A stretch of 64,000 nucleotides of DNA, from the NCBI RefSeq assembly GCF_004011695.2, contig NC_082417.1, positions 124,001 through 188,000 of the forward strand, in the 5' to 3' direction. Positions 20,910-31,591 of the stretch are shown here, piece after piece (position 1 is the stretch's first letter; every line of letters starts with the position of its first letter). A program made the translations under genes and the position numbers. The notes under the pieces are model-generated. The model had not been told where the DNA came from. It searched no databases and saw only the letters and a list, made by a program, of their open reading frames with translations. This DNA comes from Ascochyta rabiei (lineage: Eukaryota; Ascomycota; Dothideomycetes; Pleosporales; Didymellaceae).

Positions 20910-21854
20910 CTACCTCGACATCTGGCGGATGACATCATGAGCGGCCTGCTCGGTGGGCCAGTGCGCGTCGCAGAATCTGCTTCGTTGCGCGGCGGAGAGT
21001 CTGCTTTTCATCGACTCGAAGAGCCGAGAGGAATCGCTGCCGGCGGGCAATACCTTGTCGAGGAATTTTTTCCCCTTGGTCCAAGCGGAAGGGCCAGTTG
21101 GCGCAGCCGGTGCTGGAGCGGGCTCGACCTCGCTCGCAACTTTACCTTGTGCCGCGGCAGTGGTCGAATTCGGAGCCGGAGCAGGTACTCCAGCGGGTTC
21201 ATCACCAGTGAGGTCGACGACCAGATTCGAAGCTGGCATCGAAGCAGGCATCGAAGCAGCCGGAATGCGTGAAAGCACCCGACCCACGCTTGCCGACACA
21301 GGAGCAGGAAACCCGGTAGGCATCGGCATCGCCCGAATCTGCTGCACAGGCTGCATGGCTGGAGCGTTATAGCCACCAGCAACAACCCTGGCATCCACAA
21401 ACGAAGCGTCGACATACCCATATGGCGCATACAGCGACTCGGGCACACGCTGCCTCGACAGCCCAGACACCTGCCGCAGACTCGGCACACGGTCGAAGCC
21501 AAACCCCTCGCGACCACCAGCCCACTGCTGGCTCCCATGCTGCCACGCACCGCTATTCACGTAGCCACAAGGTTGCACGTGGTCTACAACACTCATCAGC
21601 ACCGCACCACGCCACACTCCGCCAGATGCAGTTAACTCACTGGAAATCAGCTGCGGCTGTGCCTGGACAGGACCCGCATAGTGCGCTGCCTGGAACCCGA
21701 AATACCTTGCCCGTCTCACCTCCTCTTGCTCTTGTCGATACAGGTGCTCTACTACGGCAGGCACAAGCTGTACGTTCTGGCCTGTGCGCGCGTCGTAGTA
21801 CCAGTCAGGGTAAAGGGGCATCTGCAGGAGGTAGGAGGGGGTGTTGAGATACAT
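20910..21854 (-). CDS. Unknown protein (upstream block of the split gene), 314 aa
   Basis: Start chosen at the ATG giving MYLNTPSYLLQMPLYPDWYY; the frame is open further upstream only through a CA-repeat-encoded HTHTHT run that is more likely 5' UTR. The N-terminal ~60 residues (YPDWYYDARTGQNVQLVPAV, YRQEQEEVRRARYFGF) look conserved. The middle is Gln/Gly/Ala-rich and contains NLVVDLTGDE, a good SUMO-interaction-motif candidate. The end, SAWTKGKKFLDKVLPAGSD ... HWPTEQAAHDVIRQMSR, is a compact helical domain. It stops at a single TAG, after which the same frame continues into the 19554-20891 block. It probably acts in the nucleus with that block as one polypeptide (inference). Confidence 0.6.
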   Translation of the reverse strand: MYLNTPSYLLQMPLYPDWYYDARTGQNVQLVPAVVEHLYRQEQEEVRRARYFGFQAAHYAGPVQAQPQLISSELTASGGVWRGAVLMSVVDHVQPCGYVNSGAWQHGSQQWAGGREGFGFDRVPSLRQVSGLSRQRVPESLYAPYGYVDASFVDARVVAGGYNAPAMQPVQQIRAMPMPTGFPAPVSASVGRVLSRIPAASMPASMPASNLVVDLTGDEPAGVPAPAPNSTTAAAQGKVASEVEPAPAPAAPTGPSAWTKGKKFLDKVLPAGSDSSRLFESMKSRLSAAQRSRFCDAHWPTEQAAHDVIRQMSR

Positions 21855-21942
21855 CTTGTCTAGCGAGTGAGATGTATGTTGTGGAGAAGCGTGCCGTGGG
21901 TGTGTTTGTTGGTCTGGGGATGTGAGTTTTGAAAAATGGGAG

Positions 21943-21943
<1 letters not shown>

Positions 21944-21972
<29 letters not shown>
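21944..21972. repeat. (TG)n dinucleotide microsatellite
   Basis: About 14 uninterrupted TG units in the presumed 5' UTR or promoter of the gene starting at 21854. Confidence 0.97.
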
Positions 21973-21975
<3 letters not shown>

Positions 21976-22074
21976 GGGGGAATGTGGGAAAGAGATTCAG
22001 AGCGGGCGAGCAGAGGTATTTCTACTCCTGCTGAGATCCATGCGGATCTGTGGTTTGGATGCGATTGGCACGGT

Positions 22075-22650
22075 AGCAATACCTGTACCGTTGGATCTCA
22101 AAGATCGTGTGGGTGTGACTAGTGGTAACAATTGTTTCTGCTGTACATACGGTACGGAGACAGAGGATGTGGTGCCCGTGACTGTTGTTTTCTGGTCCAG
22201 AGAGGTATATATAGTTTGCAGTGGACTTTTCACATCCAAGGTTGGAAGCGAGTGGGGCGTGGGAAAGTGACTGTGCCATCGAACTTCAAGATGCCGAGGG
22301 ATGTGACTAACGGTAGTGGTTGTGCGTGCTGTATATGGCACAGAGACACCGGAAGTAGTGCCCGTGGCTGTATTTTTTTCCGGGTCATGGAGGAAGCCAT
22401 GGTATGCAGTGGGCGTTTGGAATCCGAACCAAGTCTTCGTAGCTGCTGACGTCTCGTGGACGCGTCAAAAATCAGACTCGATGCCAATCAGCTCGACCCC
22501 GAATCCGTGGCAGTATTTTTCCGGGTCATGGAGGAAGCCATGGTATGCAGTGGGCGTTTGGAATCCGAACCAAGTCTTCGTAGCTGCTGACGTCTCGTGG
22601 ACGCGTCAAAAATCAGACTCGATGCCAATCAGCTCGATCCCGAATCCTTG
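22075..22650. repeat. Nested tandem duplication: ~190-bp old copies and two 141-bp recent copies
   Basis: Segments at about 22085-22200 and 22270-22380 are diverged copies: each has a CTGTACCGTTGG/CTGTGCCATCGA start, then TGTGACTA, GTAACA/GGTAGT and a GTGCCCGTG end. A younger duplication gives 22380-22508 and 22521-22649, identical over about 125 nt except for one C/T difference near their ends. The region carries no supported gene and lies between the 5' side of the 21854 gene and the 3' side of the 22666-23514 gene. Confidence 0.9.
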
Positions 22651-22665
22651 TTCTACGGCTCCTAC

Positions 22666-23514
22666 CTAACACAGCCTTGGGTGCCTCGGCCAGGCTCCAT
22701 GATATTCCCAGAATCCTCTGGAATCCAACTTGCGACCCAACGAACTCATCTCTCTCGGTAAAGCTCTTATCCCTTCCTCGATCATCAACTCAGCCACCCA
22801 CTTCGCAAACTGCAGCCGCTCCTCATGCTCCTGCGCGCTTTCCTCCACACCCTCGGCCAAGGCGCTGAAGCTCAGAATCAGGTCGTACCAATCGTAGACG
22901 CGCAAATCGGCAATGATCCACCTTTTGCCTGGCGTGAACCTGCGATGCGTCGCGATGATCGCACGCGCTACGTCCTCCCCGTGCACGAAATGCACGGCAC
23001 CGCGCTTCCTCACGTCGTCTTTGTTCTTCGCTAGGCGCGACAGCCATTTTGACGGGACGCGCTCGCCGCCATACAGACCGGAGAGGTTCAACACGCAGCC
23101 GTGCTCGGCGAGGAGTTCGTCTTCGGCAATGGCGCGTGTGTCGTCCCTGTCGTACGGAGCATCGTCGGCACTCCAGCCATCGGGAAGCTGGTTGAAGATG
23201 CCCGTCGAGCCCAGTTGGATCCAGTTGTTCTTCGGGCCGTGGGCGGCGCGGTACAGGCCGATGATGGTCTTTGACTGTCCGTGGCCTTTGAGCGGGAACG
23301 TGACCAGGACGGTGCGGGCCGACGGGAGACGCGTGTATGGCTCGACAGAACCAGAGTCTGGGCTGAACTTGAAAGGGATGGTGTGGTCTCTGCCGCTGGT
23401 TGTTGTTGCGGCGTAGGTGATGCCCTCCTTCTTCAGCTGCGGGATCAGGAATGTTGCAGTCCAGCCTGCGCCCAGAATCAGTAGGTCCACCTCTTGCATG
23501 GTTTCTCTGAGCAT
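22666..23514 (-). CDS. NAD(P)-binding Rossmann-fold protein (extended SDR / YeeZ-like)
   Basis: 282 aa, single exon. The N-terminus is a Rossmann beta-alpha-beta with dinucleotide-binding LLILGAGWTATFL (residues ~10-22), in the style of bacterial YeeZ and fungal NAD(P)-dependent epimerase/dehydratase-like proteins. Further features: the TVLVTFPLKG strand, WIQLGSTGIFNQ at the fourth strand, LNLSGLYGGERVPSKWL where extended SDRs carry substrate residues, and VHFVHGEDVARAIIATHRR, the typical fold element near the C-terminal domain. The classical YxxxK pair is not evident, so catalysis is uncertain. Start at 23514 (MLRETMQEV); the Met five codons later (23499) is just as likely. Substrate unknown. 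Confidence 0.8.
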   Translation of the reverse strand: MLRETMQEVDLLILGAGWTATFLIPQLKKEGITYAATTTSGRDHTIPFKFSPDSGSVEPYTRLPSARTVLVTFPLKGHGQSKTIIGLYRAAHGPKNNWIQLGSTGIFNQLPDGWSADDAPYDRDDTRAIAEDELLAEHGCVLNLSGLYGGERVPSKWLSRLAKNKDDVRKRGAVHFVHGEDVARAIIATHRRFTPGKRWIIADLRVYDWYDLILSFSALAEGVEESAQEHEERLQFAKWVAELMIEEGIRALPREMSSLGRKLDSRGFWEYHGAWPRHPRLC

Positions 23515-23857
23515 TTCGGAGCTTTTCCGGTCAGGTCAGAGTTATGTTATAAGTCAGGCTATCGGATGCGACCCAATGTTTCTCGTGTTGTTTGAATTGA
23601 CGTGTGGATAACCATGGCTCGGCCAACGAAATACACGACGTTGGTCTGTGGTTAGCGTCCGTTGCCGCAGCCCCGCATCTGCAGACCCTGGCCTGGACAG
23701 GGGTTGCTCAGAAGCTCTCAAGCGTCAGGTCACATGGAATCGATGGACTGAGCATGCTCTACAGCATAAACACACTTGGCGAGAATTGAACACGGTTGAT
23801 CTTGAGTTCGGTTGACGATGTGTAGGCATGGAGTGGTTGGTTGGCTTCCACTGTCTT
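23515..23857. other. Intergenic, no feature seen
   Basis: Promoter side of the SDR-like gene and 3' side of the epoxide hydrolase gene. Confidence 0.4.
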
Positions 23858-24901
23858 CTAGCATCGAAATTGTATCGAGTTGTCCAACCACGTCTCCAAC
23901 ACCTTGTTCACCTCCCCTGGCTTCTCCAGCTGCACCCAATGCCCGCTCTCAATCGTCTCGTATGTCAAATCCTTCACCGCCTCTCTCTGACTCTGACCCA
24001 TCTTCGGCGTTGCGCTTGGCGAGCAAACAGCATCATGCTTCGCGTCGATATACAGCACTGGGAACTCCAGCGTGCCACCGTTCTTCTCGCTCTTAGCGTA
24101 CTCTGCGTTGGCTTCGTGGTTCAGATAGTACGCGGTTGGCGGGAAGAAGCCGTGCTTTTTGTGGCTTGCGAGGAGACTGTCGTAGAGCGATTGGTCGAGG
24201 GAAGTGTACTCGAGCGGAACGTCCGGGATTTTCTCGGGATGGCCGCCAAACCAGCCTCCATCCTTGATCTGTCTGCTCATCGCCGCACTGGGTTTGCCAT
24301 GCTTGCTTGGATCGTGGCGCATGTATAGCGCTTTGGTGATCTTTTCGGCGATTCCTTCAAAGGCCTTGACGCTGTCGTCGGGGTGGAGCTCATAGTACTT
24401 CATGTACTCGAATTGGCCGTACTTGTATTCCTCTTCGGGATAGATGTCCCGGTTCACTAGTGTGATCAGGTAGTCGAGTCCCAGCTCGAGCGTTCGGTAG
24501 GGCACCGCGGTGACAACCAGTCCTAGGAACAGCTCAGGGTGGTGAGCTGCGAGCGCACTGACGACGCCACAGCCCCAGTCGTGACCAATCCACACCGCTT
24601 TCTTGATGTCCAGTTTCTCGGCAAACTCGACAAGCTCGTTGACCAGGACTTGGAGGGAGTAGGCACGCTTGTCCTTTGGGCCCGAGGAGTCTCCGTATCC
24701 GCGCAGGTCCGGAGCAACAACGCGATACTCGGAGCCAGCTGATCCGGACGAGAAGTGCTTGAGTTGATGCTTCCATGTCTCTGCGATGTCAGGCCAGCCG
24801 TGGATGAAGATCAGTGGGATACCATCTGCGGTGCCGCCTTCGTAGTAGTGAGTCGTTTCTCCATTCCTGTGGGTCACATCTGCTGCTTTGAGGGCCTCCA
24901 T
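23858..24901 (-). CDS. Alpha/beta-hydrolase, soluble epoxide hydrolase family
   Basis: 347 aa, single exon, normal length. Catalytic elements are complete for an epoxide hydrolase: oxyanion motif HGWPD (residues 34-38), nucleophile Asp108 in WIGHDWGCGV (Asp rather than Ser marks epoxide hydrolase/dehalogenase-type members), acid Asp290 in DAKHDAVC and base His321 in ESGHWVQLEKP. The cap region contains tyrosines (YYELHPDD, FFPPTAYYLNHE) that would activate the epoxide oxygen. It hydrolyses epoxides to vicinal diols; the native substrate may be a fatty-acid epoxide or xenobiotic. No signal peptide is evident, so probably cytosolic or peroxisomal. Confidence 0.9.
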   Translation of the reverse strand: MEALKAADVTHRNGETTHYYEGGTADGIPLIFIHGWPDIAETWKHQLKHFSSGSAGSEYRVVAPDLRGYGDSSGPKDKRAYSLQVLVNELVEFAEKLDIKKAVWIGHDWGCGVVSALAAHHPELFLGLVVTAVPYRTLELGLDYLITLVNRDIYPEEEYKYGQFEYMKYYELHPDDSVKAFEGIAEKITKALYMRHDPSKHGKPSAAMSRQIKDGGWFGGHPEKIPDVPLEYTSLDQSLYDSLLASHKKHGFFPPTAYYLNHEANAEYAKSEKNGGTLEFPVLYIDAKHDAVCSPSATPKMGQSQREAVKDLTYETIESGHWVQLEKPGEVNKVLETWLDNSIQFRC

Positions 24902-25421
24902 GGTAGATGAGATTGAGAAGTGCTAGAAAACGGGGAACAAAATCAGGTGAGCGGAAGTGGAAAGCTTGTTGTGTCTGTGGGAACCCATCAGGTTATGTAC
25001 TGGGACCTGTAATAGGTGGTGCGATAATTCATTAGCAATACCAGTACGTCGGCGATTGATTGCATCATGTGGGGTCCTACCTACTGATCATCGCGACCAT
25101 CTATTCGCTCACAACGACATTCAACTCATGGTTTCTTTTCTCCAACCTCGTAGAATGAAATGCTACACTATGTATCTAGCTTTCTTACTATTCTATGCTC
25201 AGGCAATCTATACGCCGTTCTTAGGGACTGTTGGCTACTTTGTGGAGAGTAGGGCTGTCATGCATGTGGGATTCGAGAAAGCGCTGATCGTGACTGGCAC
25301 TGTGTGACGGATGCTCGACAAAGCTGTCGAGAATATTCAACTCGTAATTCCACCACCAACACCACGCTCTACAGCTAGTTTGCACATCTTCTACATTCCG
25401 TCCACGGACGTCAATACGCAG
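24902..25421. other. Intergenic, no feature seen
   Basis: Between the epoxide hydrolase 5' end and the GT8 3' end; AT content rises toward 25200. Confidence 0.4.
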
Positions 25422-26420
25422 CTAGAAGCCATCCTGGATGCCTCGCTTCTTCTCGGCATCCAGCCTCTCGCTGTTCACCACCCACCACCACTCATGGTTC
25501 TCGTGGCTGCACTTTCCGGGCGCCTCGTCCCACGGCTTCGGGCTGAGGATGTAGTGGATGTTCTTGACCTTGTCGTCCTGCCAGATCGGGTGATGCACGC
25601 CCTTGGTTGGCATCGTCTTGAGGGCGTTGTAGATGTACGGCAGTGCGACCCATCGCCCCCAGAAGACGTCGCTCAGCAGCGACTGGTCGGCGAAGTCGTA
25701 GTCCATAGATGAGTCGTCGGCGAGCTGTTGGAGGATGAGGTTGTACACTGCTTTGCTGGGGTTGACCACTTGGAGGCCGCCGTTGGGCATGCCAAGGCCG
25801 GCAGTAGGGCCTGCGCCGGTGTGTTGTGCGGCCTCCGGGTCCGAGTGCTGGGAGGTGAATGCGCAGTTCTCTGGGCGCCAGTCTTTCGGGTAGTGCGGCT
25901 TCTTCAGCGGGTTGCACACGCAGGCGTGGCTTGCAGCGAAGACCTTGTCGCCTTTCCCAGCTGCAGCGGGCGGGTCCAGATCCATCTCCATCAACTCGTC
26001 CATGTTGTGCAGGACCAGCATGTCGCTGTCGAGTTGCACGACGCGGTCATAGTGCTCGAGGGAGAAGGGCGTCAGCTTGCTCCAGCAGTCGTAGAAGCGC
26101 GGGTCGTTGGTGTAGTCCTTGGAGACCTTGGGCAGCAGGTACTTGACGTGCTCCTTGGGGATGGCGCGCGCGTCGAGGGCGGCGTGACCCTCGGCGGGGA
26201 AGGTGTCGGTGTAGAGGGCGACGAGGGGGTATTTGCTGCCGTGCTTCTTCAGGCTGTAGTCGAGGGTGAGGAGACCGGTCAGGTAGGCCGTGTTGGTGAT
26301 CAACGTGGTCCACACTGGCCACGTTAGTCATGCGCTCGAGGTGAGAAGTGCCCGGCCAGAGCTTTGCTGACCCTTGTTCGACTGGATGGGCGCCGAGGGT
26401 GTTGCTTGTGTGCCCGACAT
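25422..26420 (-). CDS. Glycosyltransferase family 8 protein (glycogenin/galactinol synthase-like)
   Basis: Two exons, 26372-26420 and 25422-26314, with a 57-nt intron; 313 aa. The short first exon gives MSGTQATPSAPIQSNK, and the junction restores VWTTLITNTAYLTGLLTLDY, the usual first strand of GT8 enzymes. The metal-binding DxD motif is in VVQLDSDMLVLHNMDEL, and the C-terminal HYILSPKPWDE matches the family's KPW element. PNGGLQVVNPS and DFADQSLLSDVF are the conserved acceptor-side motifs. It uses a nucleotide-sugar donor, probably UDP-linked. It lacks the long C-terminal extension of true glycogenins, so glycogen priming is doubtful. No signal peptide; probably cytosolic. Confidence 0.88.
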
Positions 26421-26482
26421 GGCTGCTGTTGCTGCTGTTGCTGCTGTTGCTGCTGTTGCTGCTGTTGCTGCTGTTGCTGCTG
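26421..26482. repeat. (GCTGCTGTT)n nonamer repeat at the GT8 start codon
   Basis: About seven units directly upstream of the GT8 ATG on the minus strand, that is in its 5' UTR, where the mRNA would read (AACAGCAGC)n up to the start codon. Confidence 0.95.
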
Positions 26483-26888
26483 CCAGAGTGCAAAGTGAGC
26501 GTGAAGATGGACAGATCAGTGAAGGGAAACAGGCAGTCGCCGGCGATCAAAGACGCGCATCGTCAGCCGGTGCATGTTTGCGGCAGCAGTTGCTTATGCG
26601 ACCCTTGGGGCGGGGCTACCGGTACGCCAGGAACAAGGATTCGATCGAGATCGAGCTGGACCCTGCAGAGCCGATCCTCGCCCTCGCCCTTGCACGTCAC
26701 CACTGGCCTCGCGGGCGCTTGTGCCTCTCCGATCGAGCTCTGCTGCACGCTTGTCGACGGCTGAGCAGACAAGTGGACAGGTCGTCTGCCCTGCCATGTC
26801 AGTGCAATGGAGCTCCTCCACACTCTGCTGTTGACTCGTCTTCGGCCGGCATGAATTCGCGGCCTCACAACGCGACAACACCTCGACC

Positions 26889-27945
26889 ATGGCTACCACC
26901 GTCATGAAGACGGGCGAGCAGCCCGCCGCGGCCGCCGTCGTGGACCCTTGCGGCAAGAAGCAGCCGGCCCACTATCGCGGCTTCGTGGCCGGTGTCTTCT
27001 CTGGCATTGCAAAGCTGTCCGGTGCGTGTCATGCGCGGGCAAGCAGCTGTGCAGGCTAACGTTCGCAGTTGGACACCCATTCGACACCGTCAAGGTACGG
27101 TTGCAGACGACGGACAAGTCTCAGTTTCGAGGGCCGCTGGACTGTCTGCTGCAGACGGTGCGCAGAGAAGGCTTCGCAGGCCTCTACAAGGGTGCAACAC
27201 CGCCGCTGGTGGGATGGATGTTCATGGACTCCATGTGCGCGCACCCGTCCTCGCCATGGCTCCTGAGACAGCGTCGCTGACGTACGCTAGCATGCTTGGC
27301 TCCCTCAGCGTCTACCGCCGTGAGCTGAACGAGCGCTTCTTCCACCCTCGCCAGCCGGGCGGTGAGCAGGGGAAGCTCCCTGTGGTGGGCCATGCCATGG
27401 CAGGCACCCTGGCAGGCTGGACGGTATCCTTTGTCGCAGCACCCGTCGAGCACGTCAAGGCACGCCTACAGATCCAGTACTCGGCCGACAAGAGCAGGCG
27501 TCTCTACAGCGGACCGATTGACTGCCTGACCAAGATCTTCCGAGGCCACGGCGTGCGTGGGGTATACCACGGTCTGTCCGCAACCCTGCTGTTCCGCACC
27601 TTCTTCTGCTTCTGGTGGGGTTCGTACGACGTCTTCACTCGGCTCCTGCAGAAGCACACGGGTCTGTCGACACCAGCGGTCAACTTCTGGGCGGGTGGGC
27701 TGTCAGCCCAGATCTTCTGGGTCAGCTCGTACCCGAGCGACGTGATCAAGCAGCGCATCATGACAGACCCACTGGGAGCTGAGCGACGGTTCCCACGCTG
27801 GAGGGATGCGGCAAAGGCCGTGTACAGAGAAAACGGGTTCAAGGGCTACTGGAGAGGGTTCGTGCCATGCTTCCTGAGGGCGTTCCCTGCAAACGCCATG
27901 GCACTGGTGGCTTTTGAGGGTGTCATGAGGAGCCTGCCCGAGTGA
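26889..27945 (+). CDS. Mitochondrial carrier family (SLC25) protein
   Basis: Three exons, 26889-27021, 27069-27234 and 27291-27945; 317 aa, the standard carrier length. Three repeats of about 100 residues, each with the signature: HPFDTVKVRLQ, APVEHVKARLQ and YPSDVIKQRIM. The second half of each repeat carries the GLYKG, GVYHG and GYWRG glycine motifs. It is an inner-membrane solute exchanger. Substrate is not decided by eye; the fungal subgroup with carnitine/ornithine/Ymc-type carriers is closest. Junctions were confirmed by frame (KLS|V GHPFD and WMFMDS|I MLGS). It is divergent from the GT8 gene across 468 bp. Confidence 0.9.
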
Positions 27946-28976
27946 AGCATGGCGGGAAGACGGGTGGAAAAGCGCAGACGTCGCACACGATGGAGACGGC
28001 TCTGTGTGCGCGGGGCCAGAAAGCGGTAGGGCGAGAGCAATGCACACAGCGGCCGCCAAGCCTCGGAAGCATCGACTTGGAGGGAGGCACCCAGCAGCTC
28101 GACTGCTCGAGCATGGTAGGCCTGAGGGTAGCCGGTAGCCAGGCTAGGAAGCAAAGAGGCCTGGACAGCATGCAGAACAGAGCCGCACGACGGTGAAAGC
28201 CCGCATCACCATGACCATGACCATGACCATGACCATGACCATGACCATGACCATGACCATGACCATGACACCGGTGCAGTGGCGTGCTACCTTTTGTGTG
28301 TTATGTTTATTGTCTATTGTTTATTTTTTTTATTTTTTTATTTTTTATTTTTTATTTTTTTTTTTCTTCCTTTGGTGATTGTGACGCCCTTCCTTGCCAA
28401 GGACCGGCCAGGGACGGCGGGCGCCCATGGCGTGCAGGCAGCCGCTCGATGCAGGCATGTTCCCGCTCCTCTGATGAGTCTGATCGGACTGAATGGCTCC
28501 GGGCAAGAGGGAGTGGATGGGATGGACAAGTGCCGTGCTCGCGTAGGAACGAACTAGGAGATGCTTGCGTGCGTTTTGGCTGCTGCAGCTGCCTCAGGTC
28601 AGGTACCGGGGCTGTTAGATTGGCGTTTCAGCGCGTCGAGGCGCACTCGTTCCCACGAGCCTGCAGCCAGACTGGACTGCACGCACGCTGCACGCTGCAC
28701 GCCGCATGTAGGGATGCACTGCAGGCGTCCTGGCGCGTAGTCGCAGTCATCTGGGAATGCCCACAGGCCAGGCAGCCCAGGCAGCCCAGGCAGCGCAGAC
28801 GGGCCCCCTTTTGCGCACTGCGCAGGCTGTCAGTGTAACGCGGGTATTCGCGTGTCAAGGCACGACAGGGGTGTCCAGGTTGCACTTGCCATTGAAACAA
28901 GCAGTGCAACGCCGATCCGCCAACCGAACGTCCGTCTTCACTTTGGAGACCTCAGCTCATCTCTCGTCTGCCCTCC
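27946..28976. other. Gene-poor stretch with simple repeats
   Basis: Contains a (ATGACC)n hexamer run at about 28208-28269 (roughly ten copies), a T-rich block with short A interruptions at about 28312-28371, and a short GGCAGCCCA run near 28770-28790. Reading frames across it are products of the repeats. No gene supported. Confidence 0.6.
28208..28269. repeat. (ATGACC)n hexanucleotide microsatellite
   Basis: About ten perfect units. Confidence 0.97.
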
Positions 28977-29168
28977 CTCTTGCTGTCCCTGTTGCTGTCC
29001 CTGTTGCCATCGCTCTTGCCGTCCCTGTTGCCATCGCTCTTGCCGTCCCTGTTGCCATCGCTCTTGCCGTCCCTGTTGCCATCGCTCTTGCCGTCCCTGT
29101 TGCCGTCCCTGTTGCCATCGCTCTTGCCGTCCCTGTTGCCGTCCCTGTTGCCGTCCCTCTTGCTCTCC
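28977..29168. repeat. 12-bp minisatellite upstream of ARF1
   Basis: Sixteen or so units of a 12-bp consensus (C/G)TTGC(C/T)(G/A)TC(C/G)CT, arranged partly as 24-bp higher-order pairs (TTGCCATCGCTCTTGCCGTC). The strand is strongly pyrimidine-rich and stop-free in several frames. It ends about 185 bp before the ARF1 start; a short (CGACGCC)n run follows at about 29202-29237. Confidence 0.93.
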
Positions 29169-29353
29169 CTCCGCCGCTCTCCCTCCGCCGCTCTCCAACC
29201 TCGACGTCCGACGCCCGACGCCCGACGCTCGACGCCCGTGGAGCCTGTTGTCGCCTTCGTCTGCTGCCCGGCCTCTGTCAGCACCGTCACACGCCGCCCT
29301 ACCACCGGCCAGTCACGCCGACGCCGAGCCTGGCATACTGCAACACCGCCAGC

Positions 29354-30207
<854 letters not shown>

Positions 30208-30709
30208 GGCATCGACACCCTCTTCTCGATGCCTCCCCTTGCCGTGTACGACTACATGCGCGCGCTCCTGCATATACCCGGTTTTCTGCCTAACGTCTGC
30301 GCCTACCCCGATATAACCTTCTAATACCAGCTACCCCCCTAGCTGCATTTCTCCTTGAGTCCGCGCACATGGCGCGGGTTGAGATACCCCCTTCCCATAG
30401 CCTCCTTTTGCACTACTCCATGTAGATTTGGTTTGCTTTTGTACAGTACGAGCATCAGGCGGTTCGATAGATGAGTTTATGGATCTGTATGAAACCGCCC
30501 TCTTGTGTTTGCTTTGCCCTGTGATTCTGACTTGTCGACGGGCTTGACGGGAAGGCGCGACGCACTCGATGGCAATCAAGAAGCCACCTCTCTCTAGACT
30601 CCCACACGGAAACCTTTTTTCTTTTTTTTTTACTCACTATACACATGACGGGTAGCGAAGCACTTGATAGCAATAAAGGAAACAAATCTCTTCTACACTC
30701 TAACCCTAA
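30208..30709. other. ARF1 3' flank, no gene
   Basis: Probable 3' UTR and terminator region; no feature beyond short T runs (near 30620). Confidence 0.4.
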
Positions 30710-31125
30710 ACGATCTACTTGTTATTATCGTAGCGTAGCGTAGCAGGTGGTAGTATTATTTTAAATGAGTCTTTTTTAGGATAACACTAGAAGATTACTT
30801 GGATATTATATAGTAGGTGGTGAGGTGGTTGTGGTGTTGTATTAGATGAATCTTTTTTTAGAAAAATACTAGGAGGTTACTTCTTCTTATTGTAGTGGTG
30901 AGGTGGTTGTGGTGTTGTATTATATCAAATGAATCTTTTTTAGACTATACTAGGAGATTACTTCTTCTTATTGTAGTAGTGAGGTGGTTGTGGTGTTGTA
31001 TTAGATGAATCTTTTTTAGAAAAATACTAGGAGGTTACTTCTTCTTATTGTAGTGGTGAGGTGGTTGTGGTGTTGTATTAAATGAATCTTTATTAGACTA
31101 TACTAGGAGATTACTTACTATTATT
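30710..31125. repeat. ~78-bp tandem array, about five copies
   Basis: The core GAGGTGGTTGTGGTGTTGTA recurs at 30822, 30900, 30981 and 31058 (spacings 78, 81, 77), followed each time by an AATCTTTTTTAGA-type T-run and ACTAGGAG(A/G)TTACTTCTTC. An older, diverged unit lies at about 30735-30810. The array sits between ARF1 and the Argonaute gene. From 31126 to 31591 I see no gene; this is the probable Argonaute promoter/5' UTR. Confidence 0.9.
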
Positions 31126-31591
31126 GCAGCAGGTGACCCTTTGCTCACCACAACACGGCAGGATCGACCAGTCCCGCCCACACATCTCCTACCACCACAA
31201 GCCACTTACTACTATCACGCTTCCCATTCGACAAGTGGAGCAGGCGTGGAGCAATGATCAGCCTCGCATCTTCCATGTCTCGTGTCCTACGACAACCCAG
31301 CTCGACCGCGTCTGTGACTGAGACTGAGGGTTGTCTCACCCTGCTTGCTTGGACTCTCTTTCATGTGCGGAGCAGGATGTGGTTGACAAGCGGTCTTCTG
31401 GTGACCTGTTGTTTGCGAAGATGCACGGGGCGCTGAAGCAGCTGATAGTAGCAAGCTGGGTAGGGCTGTGATGGTATATGTAGGTTGCATCTGCCTGTTG
31501 GAAGATCACCATCAGAGCTTCTCGGTCCATTCCTGAGCAGCGCACCTCATTAGACCTGATCTCTCAGACAACCCTTCAGTGGCCGCCAGCC

